DNA from: Lindgomyces ingoldianus
Lineage: Eukaryota > Ascomycota > Dothideomycetes > Pleosporales > Lindgomycetaceae
DNA: 64,000 nucleotides
Direction of reading: 5' to 3'
Assembly: GCF_010093535.1 (NCBI RefSeq)
Contig: NW_022985181.1
Location: forward strand, 733,333-797,332
A model generated the notes under the pieces. The model saw only the letters and a program-made list of their open reading frames with translations, searched no databases and had not been told where the DNA came from. Positions 22,801 to 34,590 of the stretch are shown piece after piece. Each line of letters begins with the position of its first letter. The first letter of the stretch is position 1. The position numbers and the translations under genes are program-made.

Positions 22801-24070
22801 GCAGAATATCTTTGAAATAACCGAATCGACTCTAGGCCAGTGCCCGGAGACATGGCTCGTGATGCGCGACTTGGCAATCACATGTATGTATCTCAATCGC
22901 CAGAGTGAAGCCGAATCATTGCAGCGAATGGTTTTTCGAGCCCGGGAGAATCTGCTCCAAAAAGATCATCCCGACACCCTAACCATAATGAGCGACCTCG
23001 CCTCTACTCTTATCGAACAGGCATGCTTCGATGAGGCCAAGGAATTGCTCGTCGATGTTGTGACCCACAGCAAGAGGGTACTAGGAGAGCGACATCCTCA
23101 CACATTGGGTGCATATGAGGAGCTCAAGTTCGTTCTCAAAAGCCAAAGACGTACAAAGGATGTTGCACGATTAGAGCGGCTTCTAGGTCGCTTTCAACGC
23201 GAGTGGAAGGACGGTTCAGAATGTGGCGCGGGTGGAAAGAAACCTAGGATTAGAGGGAATATGAGTAGTTCGATCGTCACGTATGCCTACAAGAGGAAAG
23301 CTGTGGTATCAGATGAGGAGATAGTAGAATATTATGGTGGGGAGGGGGAAAAAGAGTTCGAGGCTGGGGATATAGGACTCGGTCTGACACTTTTAAACTC
23401 AGGACATGGCACTATGAACGACGGAGAGAGCGAGGACGAGGAGGACGAGGAGGACGAGGAAGATGGGCCAGGCCAAGAATTCGCGACCGTCAAGAACGCC
23501 CTCCGGCTAATGGTTGATGGCATCTTGCGACTACCTATGATTAACATTGCCAGGTGCACTCCGGATACACTGATAGAGGACGAAGCAGACAATACCATTG
23601 AAGCTCCCCAAACGACGGACACGCGTAAAGTAGCACATTCTCATCAAGACACGACTGGAAAAGCCCCCGATGGACTGTTGCATAGTCCTTCCGACCATGA
23701 GCAGATGCAACCCTTGCTCCAGGATCCTGCCCCAAACACTACATATAGCAATATCAAGCTCATTAGAACAATCGAGAAGAAGGTCCAGCGTAATTTGAAC
23801 CGAGAGACTGGAGAAGCACTGCTTAAAGATGGCAAGGAACTGCTTGAGGTTACAAAGACAAAGTGGAAAACGACGAATCTAAAGGATTTGAAAGATTTGA
23901 AGGATTTGAGGGTTCCTTGGGGAGCGGCACTGAAATCGAAGTCAAGGGCAAAAGGTGGCGGAGGTGATAAAAAAGATGGAGAAGGTGAAGGACAGGAAGA
24001 AGACATCGGAAAGGAAGAGGCCATTGGAAAGGAAGAGGCCGCGGTAGAAGCGGACGTTGAGAAGAGTTAG
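19801..24070 (+). CDS. NLR: alpha/beta hydrolase (SesB-like) - NB-ARC - TPR
   Basis: Model: 19801-19803, 19885-19940, 19991-20279, 20341-20634, 20708-21074, 21141-21270, 21325-24070, about 1294 residues. The N-terminus carries DIVAVHGLNPKN and IFIVHSLGGLIVKQ (HSLGG nucleophile elbow) and GIAFFATPHLSG, typical of the SesB-like hydrolase domain on fungal NLRs. A linker of five STP-type 8-residue repeats follows. NB-ARC motifs are FVGRQKI, ALYGLGGVGKT (P-loop rebuilt across the 21271-21324 intron), KWLVIVDHWDD (Walker B) and GSVVLTTRNRKVA. Tetratricopeptide-type repeats (HRDTLRARLHLA, HPDTLTIMSDLAS, HPHTLGAYEEL) and an acidic/basic low-complexity tail end it. Such proteins are thought to trigger allorecognition or defence cell death. 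Uncertain: the first exon (a bare ATG before GTAAGT) and the 20635-20707 junction. Confidence 0.85.
20882..21001 (+). repeat. Five tandem 24-bp units in the NLR linker
   Basis: Five consecutive 24-bp units each encode an octapeptide of type R-[IM]-[SG]-[STN]-[YI]-S-T-P. They lie between the hydrolase and NB-ARC domains. Codons vary at third positions, so the array is not brand new. Confidence 0.9.
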
Positions 24071-27000
24071 CATCGAAAAGTACACTTAGACGCAGGCCAC
24101 TATTGAGAGGAAAGGGGAGCAAAAGAATGACCTTTGCTTTGGTGGCACATAATTCCCCGCATTAAAAAGATCCGTAACTCCTCGGATCACAGAGTAGAAG
24201 CCTCTAGTGGCCACATGTTTACTAGACATCCATGCACCACACTGGAAGTCTATGCCTGGATCACAGTTTGGGATTGCCATGATCCAGGATGTCGAACGTA
24301 CTACAGTCATTTACCTCTTCATGCTGATGAGGGCAGTCGCTGCTTCATTTTGCTTTTTAGCGATGGAGGAGGTGCTCGGATAGGGTAGGGGAAGCTTCTA
24401 CGGTTGCCAAGTGGTGAGGACACTATGCTTGAGGGGAGCAGAAGGACGCTTGACCAGCTCTTCGTCTATGAGAGACAATCGATTCTAGAGCTACAGTTTC
24501 TGTCAATTTACCAATTTCTAGCGTTCCGGCAGATAATCAGTAACAGGTGGAGGAAAGATCTTGTATGGCAAACGGTCACACTCTTCACTCAACACCTATA
24601 CATACTACTGCAAACTAAGTTTTTTTGCATTTACAAAGTGGTTCTTAACCCTCAGACCGCGCGGTCGCTAAAATTCTGCATATATACAGTAAGGCGGGTC
24701 GCTTCGTACTGCAACACGTCCATCAAAATGCTCCACTTATCTGTAGTAAGCCAAACCATCGGCCGCATCTGCACCCGAAACTTGCTCATCTTCCTGTTCC
24801 TGCCTGAAGGTGCCGCTGCCCCTGCTGCTATCAAAGCCCTAGGAGATGGACTCAAGCCACAGTATCCGAATTTCCTTCCCTACCCGACACGATGAACTTC
24901 CTTGATCCTAAAACTCCCACTGCCGTTCTTCCTGAAGGCCTCTTTTCTTACACCTTTGATCAAATTCACAACCTGAGTTACTAATTCATACTTCGTACCA
25001 ACACATCCCCAACACATGCCCCTCCCAAATTCTCAACCTCTTTAAAATCCACCCCACTCTTCTAAATATAGCTGAAGCAGAAGTTAGCTCTGTATTAGTT
25101 TTCCATACACATGAACTACTTCCAAATCAAAATCGCTTTTGCATTTCATTGAAAGCCAAGACTCTTGTACAGCCAACCTTTAGCATCCTTCTCTATTGTC
25201 TCCTAAATCACCTCAACCTAATCCACCTCCTCCCCTACATCCATAATATGAAGCCGGAGCAAAACGTCAACCTTTTGCTCGTGGGAATTGTACTGCTTAT
25301 ACATAACCTGCCTACTCCCCCCACGGGAGATGCATTTAAAAGCACCGACCGCTGTTCTACGGCGACTTTATGGCTAGACTAGTCTCCACTAAGTGTACAT
25401 CATCTTGACAATGAAAAGAAATAAGCTATATAGCTGTAACTCTACTGCTATAGTTAAAACGTATACCTGCTTTTCCTTCGCAGATAGTATTACCTAGATA
25501 CTTAAACTATCTACTACATCTGGTTGTCCTTCCTAATCAAAGAGCCTCTACTGCTCCTTACTACATTGTTAGAGCGTACCCAAGTAATACAATCACTTAA
25601 ATCACACCCCTGTTGTCATATAAACAGACTGTATACCTGATCGGCACTTAGGATACTGCTTACACCCTCCACCACCCACTTCTCTCACATGATCAATAGT
25701 GACCGGTACTACACTTGAAGTATTAAGTGAAAGTGAGATAGCATCAACATAGAGTAAGATATTCCTTAAAAAGCGCTATTATTCTTGCATTAGAAACTAC
25801 AAGAGGGCACGGTCAAATTAGTTTTACCTTAGCTGGTTTGCGCATTGTGGATAGGGTCTTTTGCGATGAAGATCGTGGACTTTGGTGGGGTGTACATACA
25901 CATGGAACGTCTTGCATGAGCTGAGGAGGGGACATATGGCAAACGACTCGACAAGGGAGCGAGATCCAAACAAGGTGGAATGAGTGTATTGTAAGGTCTG
26001 AGGAGCTCGATAGAGCTCTGAGCTGACTATATACTGTACGAGATAGGAGCTATGCCTAATGAGTGAATAGTGCAGTACATGGGTATGATATCGCGTGAGA
26101 CACGTGCGACAGAACGCATGACCTATTTAAATATATAGCGGGGTCTTTCGCTGCGCCTCCCTCCCGTTCAATCAACCAACTTCTCCCTCACCTGTTTGAT
26201 AGAAGTTGCAGCCCCACGTTCTTCATGCACGTTGAACTGTATCCACACATCGGCACAATGCAACAGAGTGTTTATGCAAGATTCATCCCTAAATGGAAGC
26301 TTATCGAACTGTTAGAGCGGCTTTTTGTACCAGAGGCCTGGAGCAGCGATGAAAGTGCTTTACGCATCTGCACAACGCAGTGCCTTCACTAAGACATGCT
26401 AGAGTGATGAGGTTTGTAATAGGTCTTAGATGTGTCACGAAAGCTGACCAATGGATTCGTCTCCATAATTTTACGAACGCAGTGGTTTACTAAGTAACCT
26501 AAGGGACGAGGCCGACATGTGCAGGGCGATGACCTTACCCTTCAGTTTATTGTCCCTGGACCTACTGTGCCTAACGGCAGGTAATTAAAGGACATGAATG
26601 GTAAAAGGAAGTCATCCAGGTATCAGTGGTCGAGCACTGTGGTTGTTGGGTCTGGGTACTCTAACGCTTTGACCGAGTATAGCCAGTTCGAAGACATGGC
26701 TACATATTCAATTCCATCGATCTGACACGCCCGCATTCTTTCTCGGTGAATAATTGCTTGCAACAATCCCCCTGTGGCGTTGGTGCATAATCCGGAATCA
26801 TCTCAGAGGATTCTCCCAAGCGGCGAGGTCTTTCGTGCCTTGCTGGGCGTGCGCCATGCCACATATTTGATAATTAGTCGAGCCATAATTAAGTTTGCTA
26901 CCCGTGTACAATAATAGGAGTCTAAAATACGTACAGTCAAATGAATTGTATTCGCGGACTGCCCACGCTGCGAAGACCAGATGCACCCTTCACCTGTTAT

Positions 27001-27153
27001 TCCTCCTGCGTCCTCCTACGTTTGGCTCACGACAATTCACAAAGATGACTGCTTCATAGCTATCTTGTGTCTCAAGGTATTTACTTATACCCGCGATAGT
27101 CTTTCCTAGAATCTAATTATTACAGCATCTTTAAGCGCACGGTTTGATCCACG
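24071..27153. other. 3 kb with no supported gene
   Basis: Ordinary to slightly AT-rich DNA. ORFs such as 24404-24895 show no domain. Around 25430-25700 it is more RIP-like, and CAGACTGTATACCTGATC resembles part of the LTR at 5256-5672, so an old LTR scrap is possible. At 26120-26215 there is a promoter-like TATTTAAATATATAG plus a pyrimidine-rich stretch before a 55-codon ORF (26225-26392) that I cannot identify and which may be a truncated gene. Confidence 0.4.
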
Positions 27154-27474
27154 ATGCTACACCGACACCTCTTCGCTGCCCTCGCCCTCGCTTCAAGCGT
27201 ATCCTGCGACAACATTCAGATCACGCTTTGGCGGAGCGGAGACTACACTAGCAATAATACCCTAAAACCAAAACTTGACCTTTAACTACATGTGAGCTGC
27301 ATTAAGCGGGGCGACGCTGCGGAACAACTCGAACTCGAAACGCTCGAAGACCTCTAGGAAGAGAAAGCCCTGTCTGTATATCAAGACGGCAGTATTCAAG
27401 CCCAATCCCAAACTATCGTCCTCTTCACCGCAGAAGACTACGATCCAAGTGCCGAGATTAAGGACACATGTTGA
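27154..27474 (+). pseudogene. Small secreted protein pseudogene
   Basis: A 107-codon frame begins MLHRHLFAALALASSVSC, a clear signal peptide with the cleavage site near residue 18, and continues DNIQITLWRSGDYTSN. It is broken by TAA after PKLDL and TAG after ETLEDL, then runs on in frame to a TGA after DTC. Both internal stops differ from Gln codons by one C to T change, as RIP would produce. Just downstream, in another frame, 27449-27661 encodes SSCSNNFEELKGDKW, which may be a frameshifted continuation. No known family; small, Cys-containing secreted proteins of fungi are often effector-like, but that is inference. Confidence 0.6.
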
Positions 27475-28075
27475 TAGTAGTTGCTCGAATAATTTCGAGG
27501 AGTTGAAGGGGGATAAATGGAAGAGCCATGAGATGCGAGACGCATTTTTTGGAGTTCCATCGGGCTATAATCTTAATGAGGACCCAGCGGACATTATTTG
27601 TAAAATACCCATATGGTCGGGCAGGTCGGGATGCGGAGAACCACTGAATCGAGGAAAATGAGGCCACTATGCCCCTAATACGCGTGAGATATACAGAAGC
27701 AACGCTGGCTGGAATAGGCGGACGCTAGTCCTAAACAGGTTGCTACGTGACGCACCCCATATCCCACATTCACCCTCAACGCGGGGTCACGTGCGACAAT
27801 AAAGTATACCCTTCCTGACAGGTCAGGGATATCTGTGTCGAGGTTGTATGATATCTTTGGTCACGATATCTGGTTTTTAAAGATGTCATGTTTGCTTAAG
27901 AAAGAGACTCTTGGTCAAGAGCTTAGCGCATCAAGAGTTGTGTGGTACTGTGAAAATTGGTGTGCCGCGAGGCGCAGGTTGACACATGTTGAGCCGAGCC
28001 CGAAGGACGAGATGTCTTACCTTACCTCCACGTCCTCCAGTTCGCAATCTTTCCCTGAAATTAGCACGATACATC
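27475..28075. other. Spacer between two pseudogenes
   Basis: May contain the frameshifted 3' part of the secreted-protein pseudogene (to about 27661) and the former promoter of the P450 relic. No intact gene. Confidence 0.4.
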
Positions 28076-29894
28076 ATGGGGTTCGGAGCAAGCTTTGCAT
28101 TTTTCACTTCGGCTATATTGCTCTTACTTATTCCCCTCCTTATCCCCCAGCCCAGCAAAATCAAGGCAGACAGAATCGGAGGCGATCCGGGTTTATTTGG
28201 CTTCAAGCCCACACTCGGGAAGGTGCAATTTCTGTTGCACGGGCACAGATTAGTGAATGAGAGGTTCGTATTCTTTCAAAAAAGGCGCGTAGTATAAGGC
28301 CGAGATGGCGCTTACGTACGACGGGTATATATACTATTCTGTACGCAAGATCAACTGTTGGTTGATTATTCGCACCTTTTTGGTTGTATTGGCGCAGTGG
28401 TACAGAGCTCCGTCCTTACACGTAGATGCTAGCACGCTAATGGAACGTACTCACAGTGTAAGGACAAGAACTACTTCCTTCAGTACACCAATGTAGATCG
28501 TCTAGTTCTTTCCCCAAAATATCTCGATGAGCTTCGAATGGGAAGTGCTGCGAAGTTAAATGCTTCGTTTACATCGGTCGAAAAACTACAGGGAGATATA
28601 GTGTTGTGGATATCATCTTGAAAGACCGTCAATCGCATGATATTTGTAGAGGAAGGCTTACCAAAAGTTTACGTATGAGGCCTCACATTGTAAAATTTCT
28701 CAATATCTAGCTAATGTACAATAACGACGATAGTGCTTTTGCTAGCAAGGGAGTTCACTCAGGATCTGTCACAAGAGCTGCGTGGCTGTAATGACAAAAG
28801 GTAGGGATGTAAGCGAAACTAGCTATCATTTCCCTAAAGTTTGCTAGAATACTCATCTTACAGCGCACACAAATTGCTCGTATCACTGAACTGGTCCGTG
28901 TCCTCGTTTTTCTTCGTTGGGCCGTCCCTTTCTCGCAACAAGGAGTGGCGAAAGTTATTCTCTGACTTACAACCTGCTATCATATCAGTGATAATATGGT
29001 TAACATCAATGCCGGAGGTCCTCCGTCGCATCTTGGGTCCTGTCATCACTCTAACTAAGAGGTTAAAGAGTGTTCATGCCGCTGTTCGACGGCATCTCTT
29101 TCCGCCTGGTCAGAAAATTAACGATGCCAAAGATCCTTCAATCCTACATCACTATCTTACAGCATCGAAAACAAGGGTCGAGAAACATGTTGTAGCCAAG
29201 TTCTGCATTTTAAGGAATTTAGCAGTAAGTGGACATCGGATGACCAAAAGATGCTTTGCTGACTTACCTTCCAAGTACACACAGTGACAAAATCTGTGAG
29301 CCATGTACTGTTTGATCTGTGCTCAATGCCTAGATACATCGACGGCCTCAGGAATGAGGTAGAAGAAGTCTTGGCCGCGAACGGTGGACATGGGACTCAG
29401 AGGCCACCAAGAAGCTCAGGCGAATGGATAGTTCTCTGAAGGAGTCCTAGGGATGGAATCCTCTAAGCTACAGTGAGCAAGTATCAAACTTTCGCTATCT
29501 AGGCTAATCTAATCGAAGTCTATAGTTTCTTTCGACGGCCTCGTACTCGCCAAAATGAAATTTTCAGACGAAACCATCCTTCTAGAAAGGACAGTTCATC
29601 AGTTTTCCGTCCGGACTAATGGCTAGAGATCCTGGATATCGTGATAACGAAGAAAATTTCGATAGGTATCGGTGTTTTAACGGGAGCCTACACCTGGGAA
29701 GTGGAAGGTTTACTTGTCCTAGCAAATTGTATGCAAGCACGGTGATGAAATTACAGGTCGGCCTGTTCATACTGAATTACGATATCAAGTTCCCGGATGG
29801 GCAAACCCAGAGGCCACCAAATTCGTACATGGACGCTGGTATAATGCCAAATGAGAAGCAAGATATTTATATTGAAAATTGGGGGACCATTTAA
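28076..29894 (+). pseudogene. Cytochrome P450 pseudogene interrupted by a 128-bp element
   Basis: Pieces in several frames together follow a fungal P450. The N-terminal membrane anchor is MGFGASFAFFTSAILLLLIP (28076 on), then GFKPTLGKVQFLLHGHRLVNE. After the insertion at 28293-28420 come YTNVDRLVLSPKYLDELRM and KDRQSHDICRG (about 28450-28650). FVGPSLSRNKEW begins near 28910. KKLRRMDSSLKES followed by a stop (the ExxR region, broken) lies near 29405-29450. The heme loop GSGRFTCPSKLYA, with the Cys present but the following Gly lost, and LNYDIKFPDGQTQRPPN lie at 29690-29830. Stops, frameshifts and the insertion make it non-functional. It was probably an ER monooxygenase of secondary metabolism. 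Confidence 0.88.
28293..28420 (+). mobile_element. 128-bp TGTAAGG..CCTTACA-type element with perfect 5-bp duplication
   Basis: Matches 8356-8484 along its length (GGCCGAGATGG, GGTTGATTATTCGCACCTTT, TTGGCGCAGTGGTACAGAGC) and ends CGTCCTTACA. Its left end is TATAAGG, one transition from TGTAAGG. CGTAG flanks it exactly on both sides (28288-28292 and 28421-28425). It sits inside the P450 pseudogene. Confidence 0.9.
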
Positions 29895-30174
29895 AGTTAG
29901 TTCCACCCCTAGGGAAGAGATTCTACTAGGGAAGAGATTCCAACTAGGAATTCTGATAGGATAGCGGAGCGCAAATAGTATTTAGTATAGATAACTGCAA
30001 CAGAAAGTGTCCGCGAACACAGAACTTGCTAAACATGAGATAGAGATAATGTGGAACTCGCGGACAAGACATCAGACTGAGCGAGAAAAACTACCTCTAG
30101 AGTCCATGTTGAATTATCCGTTACCAAAGAAAATAGCTCCAACGGCTGGATACAGTCAGCCAACTACAAACGCT
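29895..30174. other. Intergenic
   Basis: 3' flanks of the P450 relic and of the membrane-protein gene. Contains a short direct repeat (GGGAAGAGATTC, twice, about 29912-29941). Confidence 0.5.
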
Positions 30175-32789
30175 TTAATAATTTGATAGCGTACCTGTGA
30201 AAATGGCCAGAGCCCAGTTCCTAGTAATCTGAATTACATTCGGGGGACAATACCTATAACGGTCACTAATCATCGTATTCGCATGGCCGCTTAGTTGACT
30301 TACCTTTCCCCGGAAGCTTTCACAAAGCCATCCCAGAACAGCCACTGGGAGATGTACAGAAAGCAACCTGTGCTCAACACAAACGTCATCCATAGTTCTC
30401 TGATGTCAGGTTCCCGGTAATCTCGCAACAACTTAGGGGTTCTTTTTTTCTTGAACTGAGCTTCCAGCTCTGCGATGCGGCGGTCAAGGTAGCCCGGCTT
30501 AGAGCTTGCAGGGTTGGCGTTTGAGGGAGGCCGAGATATTTCAGGGATGCCAGATTCACCGACCCTATGCCCTCGGTATGAGGTGTCTTGATCATTCATC
30601 AACGGTACTGAAGGGCCAGGTTCCACGCTTATCGCATGCCCGTCGTCGAAAGGATTGGATCTCGTACTTGGAGCATGCGTGGAGGGATCTGAGATTGATG
30701 GCTCATACAGTTGAATTGTGTCGTACCCAGAGGTACCAATAGTTGGAGTCGGATTGAACCTCCGTCTCTGTATGGCATCTAGGTATGAAACGTTCATCCG
30801 GTCAGACGTCATAGCAGTACCGGTCCGGAGATCAGAGGGAACCGACGAAACGCGGGATGCAGGGACCCATTGTGTTTCTTCTGGATCAATTGCAATGGAC
30901 ATATGCGAAGAGTCAGAAACAATATCTTGCGAAGAAGCGAACGGGTTTTCAATGTAGGGCGTGCTCCTTGGTGCGGGCTCATCCCAAGTAGACTCTGGCG
31001 ATTCTTGTGGAGTAACAAATTCCGGAAGGCAATACGGTAGTTGAAGAAGATCATTTGAAGCTCCGTTACTAACTCCTGGTTGATGATAATGGACTGATTG
31101 ACTGCGCGAGAGCTGGAGTCTAGGTATGTCTCCAAGTTTAGCCCTAAGAAGGTATTCAACAAGCCCCCGTAGCCTTCCATGTAGATGTCGGTTTAACCAT
31201 CTCCGAATGCCCCCGCGAACGATGTACTTGTTGATAAATCGCTGCCCTCGATTCGGAGGACGCCATCGCGGTGGACCACGACGCCTTCCGCGGTATGCAG
31301 CCCAACAACATCGGCCCAATCTCTCAATTGACTTTTGTAACATCTTGACTCCAGAGCTCCACCATTGTATTACTATTCTCTTTGCCTTCTGGAGAAACAT
31401 GAGGCCGTGCTGAAGCGCTGTACCGAGTCCCAATAACAATGCTAGCCTGAAAGTAACGACACCCCAAATTATAATGGCGATCGGGAAGGCCATCATCCAG
31501 ATCAATGATCCGATGTACATCTGCCTTGCATGTGGCCCGCGATAAAATGGAGACAGCCGGTGAGATTTGTAGAATTCCCTTTCCTGTCCTTTATTGGTGG
31601 TGTACCCGAGATAAACCGCTCCTAGTATCTGAACTACGAATTCGTTGAGAATAGAACTGTATGCAGTATCGATGAATAGATTAGCTTGCCAATTGTCCAC
31701 GACCATCTGTCCATTTTTGAACCTCGCCACGGAGAGTTTTGAACTTCGAACGGTGCCAACGACCGATGTCAGCCAGGCTAGGCTCGGTCTGGAACACCAT
31801 AAGAAGCCGAGTCGTACCCAGTCGAAATTCTCGAAGCCAGGGGCGGTCCTTAGAAGCCAGGCATTCAGGAAAGTCGTACCAATTTCGATTACGACCATAA
31901 GACAGGCCATCACTATGGTCCTTCCAGGACCTTTTCTAGAAGCCTCAGTGTCTTCTCCGTTCTGTGTATCCTGAGACTCCTGTGTCCCTGTTCCTCTAAG
32001 TCTCCCCCAGAACCTTGCAGGCCATTTCAGACCATTCTTGAAACTCAGCACGAACATTCTCACCCTGTCCTTGGTCCCATGATATTTCTCCCCAAATGGC
32101 GGATCGTACTCGGGAATGCCCCATTCCCAGCGGTCATGAGCGTAGTGCCATTTGATCTTCACGAATTGGAAGAAAAGAATGCTGAAACATGTAATCCAAC
32201 TTTCTACGGCAAAGTACAGGAGATAGTAGGAAGGTGAGTGACACTTGTGGATATTCTTCCCACTTACTACCCCATCCACAGCTTGCACGGTCCAATTCCA
32301 AGGCATGATCCACTCCTGCCAATCATCTTTTGCCATCCCCCCAAAATGGGTAAACCCATGCCTCCATTCATCGGTGCAAAGCTCTTTAATCCAGGAAGCA
32401 ATTTGAACAGTCTCGTCAGCATCCCCACAACAATTCTCATCAAGCATCATCCAATCCGGTGGAATTGACTGACACAACTCCGTAGCGTTAAGGATCGGCC
32501 ACCCGTGAGTTCGGCAAGCGATGTCTCCGTGGCAATCATCGCACAGATGAAGGCCGGTATGGTTCGAGATAGTCGAATGCAATTCGTAGCATGACGAGGT
32601 CTTCCCACATTTTGAAGATAGCGATTCTAGAAGCTCATTGCCACAACCTTGACGGAAACATGCCGGAGCTTCACTAATTATACTGGTGAATTGTCGATAA
32701 GTAATTAAGGAGCCACATGTCGAGGTTAAGGAGACTGGCTGGGTAAACAGGAGTAGATAAACTACGAAAAGAATTGTTCGCGGAATCAT
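30175..32789 (-). CDS. Multipass membrane protein with Cys-rich N-terminal domain, function unknown
   Basis: Exons 32789-30304 and 30253-30175, 854 residues. The intron of about 50 bp (GTAAGT..TTATAG) replaces a stop in the unspliced frame and appends RYCPPNVIQITRNWALAIF. A signal peptide (MIPRTILFVVYLLLFTQPVS) is followed by ~130 residues with many Cys (CGSLI, CFRQGC, CGKTSSCYEL, LCDDCHGDIACRTHG, NCCGDAD), presumably extracellular and disulfide-bonded. Hydrophobic helices lie roughly at residues 185-210, 290-315, 385-405, 435-475 and 800-820. A long Ser/Pro-rich, probably cytosolic, segment holds 540-770, and a basic coiled stretch (RRIAELEAQFKKKR) precedes the last helix. I do not recognise a named family. 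A role as a surface or plasma-membrane sensor is only inference. Confidence 0.8.
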
Positions 32790-33561
32790 CGTCGAAGGAG
32801 ATTACATTGCCCTGATCCGAAACGTGAGAACGGTCGGTGCGCTCCCGATTTTGTGACTGCCGGTGCTTCGAGCAAGAAAGCATGACCTCATCGCCGGAGC
32901 CGAGAAAAATATCAGGCGATGTAACTTGACCAAATATGAAGAAAGGGTTGAGCCGATGAGAAGGCTGAGAAGTAGTTTCGCGAACGATGTCTGGATTCGG
33001 AAATTGTGGCTTGAGGCGTTATCACTCCACCCTTCCGGAGTGGTCGCACCGTACGAACTCTCGTCTTTAGTCCGGGGAAGGATGGTAGCCATTCTATCTC
33101 AAGGAATCCCTAAATGCTATTGAGGAGGGTCGGCGTCAGTATATAGAGAAAACAGCACCTATTCTATCTCTCATATTTCGGTTGGCGTATGAAGTGAACA
33201 AATGCAAAGCCATGATGGGAGGGAACCATATCGCTATAAGGCTAGGAATAACTAAAGTCTCGTATTAAGTCTAGTGGCACATATCTGGAGATGGATGGTC
33301 AGTTTTCACACGAGCCGACACCTTTCTCAAAGTCTGAATGGCACCTGTGCGTCTTCTACTCCTCTTTAGACATGCCGAGAACTTAGACGAGAGCATTTCT
33401 CTTTTGAGCCGTGAATGTGGCTTAGGGCACGCCCCCATCATGCGATGACAGACGGTGGTATGTTTGGCTGAAGGCAGTTTAGATGAATTTTTAGCCCGGT
33501 GCGACCATTCCACGTTGGATCGAAGTTTCTCTCTCGGAATATTTGCTTGATTTACCACCTT
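32790..33561. other. Divergent intergenic region
   Basis: About 770 bp between the membrane-protein gene (minus) and the GPI-protein gene (plus); holds both promoters. Several 60-100-codon ORFs on both strands, none with recognisable content. Confidence 0.4.
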
Positions 33562-34550
33562 ATGATCCTTCTCCTCAAATATTCAACAGCGGTGTCGTTT
33601 ATCGCATTTGCGATAGGTGCCTATGGGGCCGGTGGGCCATTCGCACAGATCGCTCAGGTTGTTGGGTTCAACCAGACTCTCCCACTCTGTGCAGTAGGTG
33701 TTCTCCATATGAAACCCTCCAAAGGTGAAAGAGAGAGACTGACAGGAAGTAGCAAGCATGTCTAACTCTGTCCTTCCATGACTGCGGCTGTGAATTAGCA
33801 AACATCAACTGTCCGTGCAAAGCTCTAGCTGAAGCTGACTGGGAGGAGTTAGAGGACACAATACTGACCTATGTTGAAGGTACCTGTGATGGCGACAATA
33901 CCAACGTCTTCGCAACCACTGCAAGGAGTTGTACCGAGAAGGCGTGTAAAGGAACAGATTTGCAAGTCGCTCTTGAGCAGATGAGCAGCCAGTGTCGAGT
34001 CACGGCAAGCACTAGTACCACAACGTCTACCACAACTTCTGGAACAAGTACTAGCACCACTTCAACATCCACATCTAGTCCAACCAGCGAACCAACATTA
34101 ACTCCCTGTCTCGCCGACCCCGACGCACCATCAGCCTCTCAATGTGACCAAACAACCGCGTGCGTAGAAACAAATACGCAGAACTCTACAGGTGGGACCG
34201 GGTACTTCTGCGCCTGCCGAAGTGGATACAAATCTGACGTCCGCAATAACGATCCATATCTGCCATCACAATGGAAATTGTTCTGGCCCGGGCAGGAGAG
34301 CCGGGTATTTGTCAAACCTGGAGTGAAATGCGACACGCTATGCGAGGGCTGGATGCTTGGAGCAGATGGGTGCCAGGAGGTGTCACTTCACGGGAAGGTT
34401 TTGAGAAGAAACAGCGAAGAGGAGGGGCTGTTGATCGAAAGACATAACAAAGACGATGAGGATAGGGCTAAGAAACGCAAAGGGGAGGACTCTAGCATAC
34501 CGTTCGTTTTTACATCATTTCTGTCCCTGCTGCTTGTATTGTTATTGTAA
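33562..34550 (+). CDS. Secreted, Cys-rich, probably GPI-anchored surface protein (CFEM-like / EGF-like)
   Basis: Exons 33562-33693 and 33753-34550, 309 residues. The 59-bp intron (GTAGGT..AGTAG, branch CTGAC) joins QTLPLCA to QACLTLSFHDCGCELAN. An N-terminal hydrophobic signal segment (LLLKYSTAVSFIAFAIGAYG) is followed by a Cys-rich module (LCAQACL, HDCGCEL, INCPCKAL, EGTC, RSCTEKACKG) resembling the CFEM pattern. A Thr/Ser stalk (TSTTTSTTTSGTSTSTTS) comes next. An EGF-like module (QCDQTTACVETN, YFCACRSGYKS) and a C-terminal hydrophobic tail (IPFVFTSFLSLLLVLLL) follow, after a small-residue site typical of GPI attachment. Likely a cell-wall or plasma-membrane surface protein. The CFEM assignment is tentative because spacing was judged by eye. 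Confidence 0.75.
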
Positions 34551-34590
34551 CACGAGAATAATGATGTGTATTGAAATAATCTTTGGGTGC

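Noticed and set aside
24404..24895. 163-codon ORF
   Set aside because: No recognisable domain, unusual composition, no intron logic; not supported as a gene.
27835..28260. 141-codon ORF overlapping the P450 start
   Set aside because: A different frame from the P450 anchor and without homology-like features.
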